Positions 54,405-64,000 of a stretch of DNA of 64,000 nucleotides are shown piece by piece. This DNA is from Dactylorhiza incarnata (lineage: Eukaryota > Streptophyta > Magnoliopsida > Asparagales > Orchidaceae): NCBI GenBank assembly GCA_033032865.1, contig JAWHQI010000272.1:3780358-3844357 (forward strand), read 5' to 3'. The stretch's first letter is position 1. Each line of letters opens with the position of its first letter. The notes beneath the pieces were generated by a model, which was given only the letters and a program-made list of their open reading frames with translations, was not told where the DNA came from and searched no databases. The translations under genes were made by a program, and so were the position numbers.

Positions 54405-55940
54405 TGACACGCTTACGACAAGTGCACCAGTCAAACAATTAATAAAAGATGGGAGGGACTCCCCGAATATCGTTCTCAAAGGATTGCAAGTTGGGGTGTA
54501 TGAATTCTCGTCAGGGAAATTGATTATAAAGATTCTTATGCAATAATAAAAAAGTGGTATTTGATCTTGGGTTCCTAAATTAAGAACAGAGAAATAAAAT
54601 GCGGGCCTAAAGCACCGCTTCGCTTGGCAGGATGGAATGCAGGCCGCAATGCCGTGCTTCGGTAAGCGGGTAGATGAGAAGGCTAGCTGAGTGAGGGTCG
54701 TAGGCACCTCATCACGGGTCATGCAACTAGCAATTTCTAGTGCGGTGCACAACGGAGCGGTGGAATTGGGCGCTCCTCAACTTGCATAACCACAATAAAT
54801 CTCATCGAAATGAAATTACATTAACTTAAACAAGAGGTTTATGAACATCATCCATAACAACATACATCCATAAGGAAGAACTAAAACAACACACAAGGGG
54901 GAAGAGTAAGCCCAAGATCGAAGACTAGCTGAAGGTTCTCGCTCAGAATCGTCGGGTTGTCAAGCTGCGTCCGAGCTCGGTCTTCAGTTGTCGTCCGGGG
55001 TCCGGAGGAGCTGTCACCTTCCCTATACTTTGCCCGTCTTCTTCGTGGTTCAGCTCTAGCTAGCTCTTCTTGGAGATACCTTGAATGTAGCAGAAATCTT
55101 CCGTTAATGGTGCTCTTGAGCTCGTGGATGGTGGAGGGGGCCGAGGAGGAAGCTTTGGCGGAAGATTTGCAGGAAAATGGTTGTCGGAGCTTCTCCTAGG
55201 GCGAACGGTGGGTGGAGAGGTGAAATGGACGGACTGGAGCAGAGAAATGGGTGGGCTCCCGAGTGTTTTTCCGGCCTTTCTTTAGTCAGTAGCTTTCCGG
55301 CTTAAATACTAAAACAACAGAAATTAAGTCACGCACGGTCGAACGCACGACCATACGTTACCCGTGCGTTATTAACAAAAAAGATATGACTTGAGGAAGA
55401 AGAAGCAGCGCCCGTGCGTTTTACTCACGCACGGTCGAAGCCGCCCTATGCGTAAAAATGCATGACCAATCCTAGATGGCTATAAAACTAGGCTTAACAG
55501 GCAATCGTGCATTTCCTTCGCGCACGGGCAACTGCCCGTGCGTAAAAATGCACGATCAAAGATAGATCATCATTTTCTACCCCTGATGAAGGCGCACGAC
55601 CGCATCCATCCGTGCGTCAAGGAAAAATGCTATGACCGTGCGATATATACAGACATGATTTCTGGGTAAAATAAGAGGATCCATCCACCTGCATGAACAT
55701 CAACACGGCTGGGAATACCCTTCCAGCTCAATATAAATACATAAATTGGTTAGGGAGCACCATATGTTTACCCCCAACAACAAGAGATGCAAAAGCAAAC
55801 CAAGACGGGCGTAAATAGTGCACATAGCGCGGAAGTGATAAAAAGAGAAATACAAGCAATTATAGCTCGAAAAGGACGTGTACAAGAGTGAAAACTAGCC
55901 CGGATGAGTCCATAAAATGGTATATAAATGGGACTCATCA
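54405..55940 (-). mobile_element. A3 3' LTR
   Basis: Minus strand: TGATGAGTCCCATTT at 55940 to GCGTGTCA at 54405, 1536 bp. U3 array motifs are CGTGCGTTATT/CACGCACGGTCGAA types (55325-55640), not the GTCGTGCGCAC of A1 and A2. The outer part (54600-54760) has the gcttcgcttggcaggatgg and gtgcttcggtaagcgg blocks shared with A1. Confidence 0.9.
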
Positions 55941-57790
55941 CACCCCCAGACTTACTTATTTGCGCGTCCCGAGCAAACAATCCGGCGGGATATGAAAATG
56001 GTAGTTAGCGTAGAGAATTGCAAAGATGGTGTAAGATGCAAGTATCATACCCATGCAAATATAAATTCAGTAATGAAGATTCTAACTATACTAACTACTT
56101 TACAATAGTATAAATGCGTAAATAGAGATTTATTTGTACTCAGATGGTGAATCATGAGGAATTTTGCAGTCGTGTCCGGTGTGAAAGTAAACGAGCAGCT
56201 CAGGAGGGTGTTGCTAAAGACCGAAATTCAGGGGTAACTCCGCTGAAATCCATCAACATCGTGAGACATAAGCTTGCCCGGTCACACTCTCTTCACGGTG
56301 CTAGCAACACTCGTAAGGTGAATCAGCAGGGCTTTCGGGTTTTTAAGAGGCTTAGGTTACGGAATGATATACAAAGATAAACTTAAAGGCTACGCAATCA
56401 AAATGAGCTACAGCCATATGCATGCTCTTATCAAGCACAAAATAGAATGAGTGTGACACACCCCCAGACTTAGCATGAACATTGGTGTGCCACAGCCTAC
56501 TCCAATTGATTTTTCTCAATTATGCACAAGGGGAATTCTTTTATTTCTATTCTTCCTCAGATTTTTTTCTTTTCATTTGCTTTCTGCTTTCTTTTTATTT
56601 GAATCCCCCATTTTGGTTCACCCAAAAATGTTCAGCATAATAGTTTCTCATCATCACAGGAATTTACACACATCACACCTAATGATAATTATACTCTGGA
56701 TTAGCTCAAGTACTTGGCTGTGAAAGTGGGATAAGCTTCAGGCTTTGGTGATTGAAGGAAGAGCTGAAATAAAAGATGGGTAGGCACAAAGTTGGCTTGC
56801 AAAGGTAAACGCATAGGTCATGGAAATCAAAGCTCAAACTAGCCAACTAATGGCCTACGTCACGCTCAACTTATTGAGTCGCTCTCACCCATGCTTTAAG
56901 AGTTGCTTGGGGCAAGTTCTTAGCCCACGAGAAAGGTAAACCTTCCTTCCGACTCGAGCAACGCACAACTAGCGCTTGCTTACACACAACACCGTGCTAC
57001 CGCAAATTTTAGTCACATTCACCAAATGAGTAAATTAAATAAAAAACTACGCAAAAACACTAATTGTAAATTAAAAGCATAGAGATAATCTAATTGTACT
57101 CCAATTTCTATGGGAGCATGCGGATGCGACTAGAGCACTACAAGAGTCAACATCGCACTCTAATTTTCAATTCCTAAGCTAACATCCTATTTCTATCCAA
57201 CCAAGATAAGCGTGAACGGAAACACACAAACAAGTGAGTGTGCGCTGTGCGGTGAAATGGTGTATGCAATAATATGACATAAATAAAAATATACTTCTGG
57301 TATGCTAAAACGAGTACACATATAGTGAACACTCGGTTCACTCTCCCCCCCCCCCCCCCCGACTTGAATTAGACAATCAATAGAATTTTGATAATGAAAA
57401 TAGAGAAAATGCTAGGGAAGAGGGTACCTATGCTCAGATGTGAGCATACCAGAAAGATTGGCGTATAAACAAGAAGAAGCTAAAACATCCCCATCCAGAA
57501 AATGAACCTGCAGGGGTGAGCTCCTCCAAAAAACAAATGAAAATATACAAAAATAAAATGAAAAACAATAACTAAACTAAACTAGTTGAAATAAAAATGC
57601 AGGAAAAGTAAGGTAACTACTGGTGTTATTGTCTTCCCAGCGCGACTTATTCAGAAAGCAAAAAGTTCTAGCTAATGGGAGTATGAAAAGGAAATGTATA
57701 GGTAACTGGCATAATATCCGTGTCGGTAGCGGGTACCGATACGACGATAGAATAGTCACCCTCTACATAAATAATGAGAATACCTTCTCT
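55941..57790 (-). mobile_element. A3 PPT and 3' non-coding region
   Basis: The terminal PPT (minus AAGTCTGGGGGTG) is at 55941-55953. A second identical core is at 56459-56471 and a third, expanded to an 18-base C run followed by gactt, is at 57342-57365. Shared blocks cataagcttgcccggtcacac (56266-56286), caggctttggtgattg (56740) and ggggcaagttcttagccc (56908-56925) match A1, A2 and B. No gene is seen. Confidence 0.78.
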
Positions 57791-58683
57791 TCACAGGTAG
57801 AGGGAATAAAAAGTAAGAAGAGGAGGAGGAGTACTCCTCACAAATCTCACCAAAAACATCCTTGCCCAGCAAGGTGCCATCTTCAGGGGGAGGCGGCACC
57901 AGGAGAAGGCAATGAATGAGGCTTCCACTATGGGGGAGGGGTCAACCTCCTCACATATGAGGATATGCTCATCATTGACTTGAGCAAAATGCTCCAAGTC
58001 CTCCTGAAGTCCCTGTGAAGAATCAACCTGCACAGGCTCAGACACTGAAGAAGGGGGGTCAGTAAATAAAGGTGAAGAAGGACACAAACAATCAAAAATC
58101 GGGGGAGTGGTCCTGGTCTCACTCTCCGATAGGTTGAAGCAAAAGGATATTGTCGCCATCGTCGACAATGCTGCAGGGATCGGTAGGATCATCTGTGGCC
58201 TCCTCCATGATTTGGACTTCCTCCACCGGTGGTGAGGTAGAATCCTCGTCACCTTGGAAAATATCCTCCTCCATAGGAATAGGCACAACACATAAATCAA
58301 CTACCTTATCTTGTGAAACATCATCAATAATGTCATCAAAGACAAATGTAGTAGTATGCACAATAGCGGGAATAGTGCTCGGATAAAAGTCAAGCACAGA
58401 TTCCTCACAAAGAATTGGCTCCACGCACGGTAATATATGCATAGGGGAGATGGGCTCAGCTATTTTGGAACATACGTCTGCCACAACTTTGATGAGCGTG
58501 TCTACATCATTCCCTTCAAAACTTGAAGTTGACACAGCTACGTAATCAGAGATAGAAGGGGTGCTGTCAGGATAGGAGTCGGGACGATCCGGATATCCGG
58601 CTCGTCATCCTCGTCCAATTGGCGAATATAAGCAGCACAATCCTTCAAGGCATGATCTGTGCTCCGAAACAATAAGCACTGCC
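57791..58683 (-). pseudogene. A3 copy of the family A zinc-knuckle/acidic protein
   Basis: Read on the minus strand from 58683: the second knuckle survives as CLLFRSTDHALKDC (58637-58677) with its second Cys changed to Phe. AAYIRQLDEDDEPDIRI follows, matching AAYLCELADDDESDIRI of A2. An acidic frame then runs from about 58535 to 58119 (MEEDIFQGDEDS, VEEVQIMEEATDDP), and another frame from 58300 to 57791 (NDEHILICEEVDP). The first knuckle is deleted. Knuckle-flanking and acidic blocks are alignable with A2 although the LTR arrays have diverged. No function beyond nucleic-acid binding can be proposed. Confidence 0.7.
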
Positions 58684-60154
58684 TTGCAAATTGGGGTGTA
58701 TGAATTCTCGTCAGGGAAATTGATTATAAAGATTCTTATGCAAATAATAAAAAAGGGGGGGTTCGATCTTGGGTTTCCTAAATTAACCACAGATAAAAAA
58801 AATGTGGGCCTAAAGCACCGCTTCCCTTGGTTGGATGGAATGCAGGCCGCAATGTCGTGCTTCGGTAAGTGGGTGGACGAGAAGGCTAGCAGAGTGAGGG
58901 TCGTAGGCACCTCGTCACGGGTCACGCAACTAGCAATTTCTAGTGCGGTGCACAGCTGAGCGGTGGAATGGATGGTGGAATGGGGCGCTCCTCAACTTGC
59001 ATAAACCACAATAAATCTCATCGAAATGAAATTACATTAACTTAAATAAGAGGTTTATGAACATCATCCATAACAACATACATCCTTAGGAAGAAACTAA
59101 AACACACACAAGGGGAGGAGTAAACCCAAGCTCGAAGACTCCGCTGAAGGTTCTCGGTCGGACTCGTTGGGTTGTCAAGCCGCGTTCGAGCTCGGTCTTC
59201 AGTTGTCGTCCGGGGTCCGGAGGAGCTGTCACCTTCCTCTACTTTACCCGTCTTCTTCGTGGTTCAGCTCAAGCTAGCTCTTCTTGGAGATACCTTGAAT
59301 GTAGCAGAAATCTTCTGATAATGGTGCTCTTGAGCTCGTGGATGGTGGAGGAGGCCGAGGAGGAAGCTTTGGCGAAAGATTTGCAGGAAAATGGTTGTCG
59401 GAGCTTCTCCTAGGGAGAACAGTGGTGGAGAGGTGAAATGGACGGACTGGACCAGAAATGGCAGGCTCCCGAGTGTTTTTTCCCGGCCTTTTTTAGTCAG
59501 CAGCTTCCCTGCCTTAAATACTAAAATAGCAGAAAATTAAGTCACGCAAGGTCGAACGCACGACCGTGCATTGCCCGTGCATTATTAACAAAAAAGATAT
59601 GGCTTGAGGAAGAAGCAGCAGCGCCCATGCATTTTACTCACGCACTGGTCGAAGCCGCCCGTGCGTAAAAATGCACGACCAATCCCAGATGGCCTAAAAA
59701 ACTAGGCTTAACAGGCGATCGTGTGTTTCATTCGCGCACAGGCAACTGCCCGTGCGTAAAAAATGACGATCAAAGACTGATCATCATTTTCTACCCCTGA
59801 GGAAGGCGCACGACTGCAGCCGTCCTTGCGTCAAGCACAAATGCACGACCGTGCGATATATACAGACATGATTTCTGGGTAAAATAAGATGATCTGTCCA
59901 CCTGCATGAACATCAACGCGGTTGGGAATACCCTTCCAGCTCAATATAAATACATAAAAAAAGTTAGGGAGCACCATGTGCTTACTCCCAACAACAAGAA
60001 ACACAAAAGCAAACCAAGACGAGCATAAATAGTGCACATAACGCGGAAGTGATAAAAAGAGAAATACAAGCAATTATGGCTCGAAAAGGACATGCACAAG
60101 AGTGAAAACAAGCCCAGATGAGTCCATAAAATGGTATATAAATGGGACTCATCA
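58684..60154 (-). mobile_element. A3 5' LTR, 3' end deleted
   Basis: It starts TGATGAGTCCC at 60154 and matches the left LTR down to position 54487 of that copy (ttggggtgtatgaattctc). The last 80 or so bases are missing and the sequence joins directly to the knuckle frame at about 58684. The palindrome array is at 59540-59850. Confidence 0.85.
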
Positions 60155-60159
60155 CCCAT

Positions 60160-61060
60160 CTATTACTATCATCTATTCAGGCTGTCAAATCCCATGAGCA
60201 GGGAGACGAGGTTTATATAGTCTGCTTCAAGATGAAAGAAATAGAGATCAGCATTGCTGAAGTACGGGTAGTTTGGGACTTTTCTGATGTCTTTTCGTAC
60301 AAGCTGCCAGACTACCCCGCATCGAGAGGCAGATTTCCAGATCCAGCTGATTCCGGGAGCTAGACCTATTGCTAGGGCTCCATATAGGATGGCATCGAAG
60401 GAGCTTGTGGAGTTTCGGGCGCAGCTTCAAGAGCTAGAAAATTCGGGGTTTGTCCACCCCAGTTAATCGCCTTGGGGATCCCCAGTCCTATTCGTGAAGA
60501 AGGATGATTTGATCTGACTATGTATAAATTATTGAGAGCTCAATCGGTTTACGGTTCGGAACACCTGCCCACTGCCCAGGATTGACGAGCTCTGTGATCA
60601 GCTTGAAGGAGCACACTTGTTCTCGAAACTTGATCTTTGCATGGTTATTATCAGCTGCAAATCTAGGAGGAGGATATCCCAAAGACCGCGTTTAGTTCGA
60701 GGTATGGTTTATATGAGTTTACTGTCACGCCATTCGGACTCACGAATGCCCCCGCCGCATTTATGACCTTGATGAATAAAGTATTCGAACTGTACCTGGA
60801 TGTCTTCGTGATAGTATTTATTGATGACATTCTGGTCTACTCAAGGACCGAAGACGATCATGTATGTCATTTAGCACTTGCTATGGGAAGCTAAGGGAGC
60901 GTAGCTTGATTGCAAAGTTTAGTAAGTGCCAGTTCAAGCTCCAGGAAGTTGCTTTCCTGGGCCATGTCATCAGTGAAGCAGGATTAGCAGTGGATCCTGC
61001 CAAGGTACGAGCAATAAGGGATGGCCACCTTTGAAGTCTGCAGTGGATGTGCGCAGTTTC
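60160..61060 (+). pseudogene. pol: Del-like reverse transcriptase
   Basis: VVWDFSDVFSYKLPDYP (60271-60320) leads to PIARAPYRMASKELVEFRAQL (60366-60428), [38 protein letters not shown] (60580-60638) and the catalytic FIDDILVYS near 60818-60844. It ends with [15 protein letters not shown] sequence (about 60950-60980). Many stops and frameshifts interrupt it. It is the continuation of the pol that A3 split. Confidence 0.82.
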
Positions 61061-61850
61061 TTAGGGCTTGTTGGTTACTACCGCAAGTTTGTTGAGGGAT
61101 TCTCGAAGATCACTCTTCCCTAACCACCCTGACGAAGAAGGATGCCGCATTTACCTGGATAGCTCAGTACGAGGCAGCATTCCAGGAGCTGAAGGACAGG
61201 CTCGCCTCAGCCCCGATCCTTGCCCCTCCATCTGGGAAGGAGGGATTTTAGATCTATACTGATGGATCCTATTAGGGGATGGGTGCAGTATTGATGTAGC
61301 ACGGGCATGCCATAGCATATGCATCGAGGCAGCAGAAGAAGCATGAGTAGAACTACCCAGTACATGATTTAGAGCTCGGGGTTGTGATCTTTGCCTTGAA
61401 TATTTGGAGGCACTAGCTTTATGGGGTTCATTGTGAGATCTTTTCTGATCACAAGAACCTCAAGTATATAGATACTCAGAAGGATCTAAACTTACACCAG
61501 CGAATGTGGCTAGAGTTCCTATGTGATTACGCCTACACCATGCACTATCATCCAGGGAGGCATACACGTGGTGGATGCCTTGAGTAGGAGAGCCGGTACA
61601 TCTGGACCGGAGCCCCGAATGATGGCTATGGAGATGGTGAAGATGTTAGAGGACATGGAGATCACATCGGTATCCAGGGCCGAGCCTGAGGCCTACAGAT
61701 AGTACCTAGCTGCCTTGAGCATTACTTGTGACATCTGATACCACATTAGGACACAGTAGAGACAGGATGCAGCACTGGAGCCGGTATTCAGAATCCTGGG
61801 AGGGGGCAGCTAAGGAGTCTACTCATTACAGGATGACCTTGTTCATTTCC
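61061..61850 (+). pseudogene. Del-like RNase H and linker
   Basis: FLGLVGYYRKFVEGFSKI-like sequence (61060-61110), DAAFTWIAQYEAAFQELKDRL (61142-61203), IYTDGS (61252-61270), YASRQQKKHE (61320-61348) and SDHKNLKYI (61447-61475) mark the RT connection and RNase H. Stops are frequent. The linker before the integrase zinc domain (61600-61850) is poorly preserved. Confidence 0.78.
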
Positions 61851-62386
61851 GAGGCCGTATATACATATCCGCAGGAGCTGGGATCCGGGAGGACATACTG
61901 AGAGAGGCTCATTGCACCAAATATTCAGTGCATCCCAGAATCATCAAGATGTATGCAGACCTGCAGAAGACAATGTTTTGGCCAGGTATAAAGAGGGATG
62001 TCACCTATTTTGTCACCCACTGCGAGCCCCGCTGGGTTGTTACAGCCGTTACCAGTCCCCGAGTGGAAGTTTGGAGATATATCCATGGATTTTGTTCACG
62101 GTATGCCTCGCTCCCTCTCTGGGAATGACTTTGTATGGGTGATTGTGGATCGTCTGACGAAGGTGGCTAGGTCCATACCGATGAGGAAGGACATACACGT
62201 CAATGTGTTGGTAAGACTCTTTCCCGAGCAGTTCGTTCGAAATCATGGAGTGCCCATGACTATCGTTTCAAACCTTGATGGTCGTTTCACCTCCAAGGAG
62301 TGGAAAGCAGTGCAAGCTAATTTGGGCTTTCGCTTGACTTTTAGCATGGCCTTCCACCCTGAGATGGATGGCCAGTCAGAGCGGAC
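61851..62386 (+). pseudogene. Del-like integrase, cut by Cop4
   Basis: Zinc domain: ILREAHCTKYSVHP with FVTHCE (61897-62025; the second Cys is lost). Core: WKFGDISMDFVHGMP (first Asp), FVWVIVDRLTKVARSIPM, TIVSNLDGRFTS (second Asp) and MDGQSERT (catalytic Glu, ending 62386). The sequence is cut exactly there by the TGTTGGG of Cop4, so the C-terminal domain, any chromodomain and the 3' LTR lie beyond the window. Confidence 0.85.
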
Positions 62387-63723
62387 TGTTGGGAAAAAGA
62401 TTTCTCTTAACCCCTGAAAATGAGTTGAATATGTTTTCTAAGAAAGAAAAATCAAGGTTAAATAAATATGCGTCGAATAGTATTCGATGCAACGTCGAAG
62501 TGGTGTCGACGTTCCTTTCAAAATGAGTCGAAGTAACTTTAAGAAGATTTCGACGTATCCTATGTCGACGTAGCTCTGACTTCGAGTCGAGGCATCTTGA
62601 GAAGTCGACGCACCTTAGTCGACGCACCTTCCTTATTCTTCTCTCGACGTCCAACCAGGACGAATTCGACGTTTACGTCGAATAGTAATCGACGCACGTC
62701 GATTTCTATGATTAATTCAAAAATTGCCAGATCTCCTTCCTTCTTTTACAGATCTGATTTATATGGAATCAATTTATTCTTTATAGCCGTTCTGAATCAT
62801 TCTTTTCCTCTAATAGATTCTTGGCTAATTTGATTAAAACCATTATGGACATTATTTGAAATCAGAATGAATTCTTTCCTTCTATTGATATAATTATTAT
62901 GGAAATATTTCTATCTTTCTATTTCTCTATCTGCTAATCAATTATCCTCTTATAGTATTATTTGAATGGACAGAGCTATAAAATAACAAGGAGGTCGGTA
63001 GAGAAGGCAGAGAAGTGATCCACCATATACATATTGAAAAAGAGGAAAAGCTCCCAAGTGAAAAAGAGAGAATTGAGAAATAGTCCTGCAGCAACCATCA
63101 AGCTTCCATCTTCTCCTGCTTCTGAAGCCATTCTGCTGCAAACTCTGATAGCTCTCACTAAAAGAGAGAAAAGCTACAAATCTCCTTCTCACTATAGAAG
63201 AGATTTCATTCACTACTTCTTGTGCTTCCAATCTTCTTGCTAGGAAGAAGATTCCCTCTTGTCTTCTTCATATTCTTATTTCTTCTTTATAACATTGTAA
63301 CAGAGTTTTTAGAATCTCTCTCTTCAAAAAATTCAGTTGTACTGGTTCTAAGAGTCTCCTTTTCAAAAGAATCAGTTGGTTCTAAGAGTATCCTTATCAA
63401 AAGACTCAGGGTGGTTCTAAGAGTCTCCTTATCAAAGACTCAGTGCAAGATAGTGAATTCGTACCAAGGGGTAGAAGAGTGGACTACCCAAAGTTTGGGG
63501 AACCACTATATTTCTTGTGTTGTGCTGTGATTTTTCTTCTTGCATTTATTTTCTTTACTTGTTTAATTCTTGTTGGTGTGTGGGAAGCACTAATTTGTGA
63601 TCACTACACACACACATATATATATATATAATTATTAACTTTGCACAAAAATATTTTAAATCTCTATTCACCCCCCCCCCCCCCCCTCTAGAGAATTCTA
63701 GTTAGGTTAACTGTGCACTTTCA
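62387..63723 (+). mobile_element. Copia Cop4 5' LTR
   Basis: TGTTGGGAAAAAG to GTGCACTTTCA, 1337 bp, followed two bases later by a tRNA-iMet PBS. It contains a cluster of TCGACG motifs and inverted pairs (62471-62702), an imperfect repeat of about 38 bp (ggttctaagagtctcctt, three copies, 63333-63443) and a C run (63671-63686) of the ACCCCCCTCTAG type near the 3' end. The element continues past the window end, so the second TSD copy of CGGAC (62382-62386) cannot be checked. Confidence 0.88.
62471..62702. repeat. TCGACG palindrome cluster in Cop4 LTR
   Basis: About fifteen TCGACG/CGTCGA motifs in both orientations, with longer inverted units such as acgtcgaatagtaatcgacg (62676-62695). It lies in the first fifth of the LTR, as expected for U3. 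Confidence 0.8.
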
Positions 63724-63725
63724 AT

Positions 63726-63741
63726 TGGTATCAGAGATAGG
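63726..63741 (+). other. PBS of Cop4, tRNA-iMet type
   Basis: TGGTATCAGAGATAGG, 2 bases after the LTR. Confidence 0.9.
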
Positions 63742-63823
63742 TTGATCTAAAAAGGTTAACTCCTTGATCAAAAAGATCCTACCTCTTATTTATATATATA
63801 TATTTTTAAAAATTAGTTTTCAC

Positions 63824-64000
63824 ATGGCACAAATCAAAGATTATCCTTCCACCAGACCACCATGTGCAATATTGAAAATTTTGCAGTTTGGAAACAAGAA
63901 TTAGGATTTATATGAATTCTATTGATGAAGATTTATTTAATGTTCTTGACAGGTCCTCCCAAGCCTTATAGAAAAGACTCAAGTGGTGAAGTGACTCAAA
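63824..64000 (+). pseudogene. gag: Cop4 gag start, partial and broken
   Basis: ATG at 63824 gives MAQIKDYPSTRPP. The following gag motif (NFAVWK-like, near 63878, and a IYMNSIDEDLFNVL-like piece, near 63910-63950) lies in shifted frames, ending TGPPKPYRKDSSGEVTQ at the window edge. At least two frameshifts fall within 150 bases. Confidence 0.7.

Larger units (their letters stand above)
54405..60154 (-). mobile_element. Family A element A3
   Basis: Minus-strand order: truncated 5' LTR (60154-58684), decayed family A protein frame, 3' non-coding region, PPT, 3' LTR (55940-54405). A perfect TSD CCCAT (54400-54404 and 60155-60159) flanks it. The PBS, the end of the 5' LTR and the region up to the second knuckle are missing. 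It is inserted antiparallel into the Del-like pol, between protease and RT. Confidence 0.9.

Noticed and set aside
57623..57919. 98-codon plus-strand frame with basic residues
   Set aside because: Opposite strand of the family A protein remnant and flanking non-coding DNA; no support.
1..64000. tRNA or rRNA genes
   Set aside because: The tRNA-like sequences seen are only 12-19-base primer-binding sites next to LTRs; no cloverleaf or rRNA segment was recognised.

Overview
This is a window of plant nuclear DNA that is almost entirely nested, decayed LTR retrotransposons, of the kind expected in gene-poor heterochromatin of a large plant genome. The evidence is plant-type Ty3/gypsy Athila-like gag and pol, a Del/Tekay-like gypsy element, several Ty1/copia elements, primer-binding sites (PBS) complementary to plant tRNA-Asp or initiator tRNA-Met, and 5-bp target-site duplications (TSDs). 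I see no intact host gene, tRNA, rRNA or CRISPR array. The sequence does not identify the species. Element names (A1-A3, B, C, Cop1-4, D1/D2, Del) are labels made for this answer.

Layout. 1-2928: family A element A1 (minus; LTR plus 3' non-coding part). 2929-12748: element B (minus), an Athila-like gag carrier in an internal-LTR-internal-LTR arrangement, lacking most of pol. 12749-13460: fragment resembling a plant transposon-associated protein, interrupted by B. About 13846-15800: 5' part of copia Cop2 (plus), carrying a minus solo LTR, D1, at 14104-15320. 15801-30702: copia Cop1 (minus), split by family A element A2 (plus, 19733-25822, TSD ATACC). 31589-31989: 178-bp tandem repeat. 31990-33290: LTR D2. 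33291-33860: large palindromic foldback. 33919-44435: Athila element C (plus) with recognisable gag, protease, RT, RNase H and integrase, all broken. 44436-47860: degraded copia Cop3 (minus). 47861-49161: non-TE-looking sequence with a minisatellite and a gene-5'-end-like segment. About 49162-62386: Del/Tekay-like gypsy (plus), split by family A element A3 (minus, 54405-60154, TSD CCCAT) and cut at its 3' end by copia Cop4 (plus, 62387 to the window end).

How the parts relate. Family A has long LTRs and a tRNA-Asp PBS but no pol. Its one recognisable frame starts with two CCHC zinc knuckles and continues as an acidic protein, so it presumably depends on Athila-type elements such as B's and C's relatives for enzymes. 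Families A and B share 3' non-coding blocks and repeated polypurine-tract-like motifs at similar spacing.

The most unusual signal is at LTR level. Most of the otherwise unrelated LTR families here carry clusters of short CpG-rich palindromes; in five of them the cluster lies beside a TATA-like box on its upstream side. The palindrome sequence differs between families, differs within family A, and is partly shared between different families. Coordinates were read by eye; LTR ends confirmed by TSD, PBS or PPT are reliable to a base or two, and others are marked uncertain.
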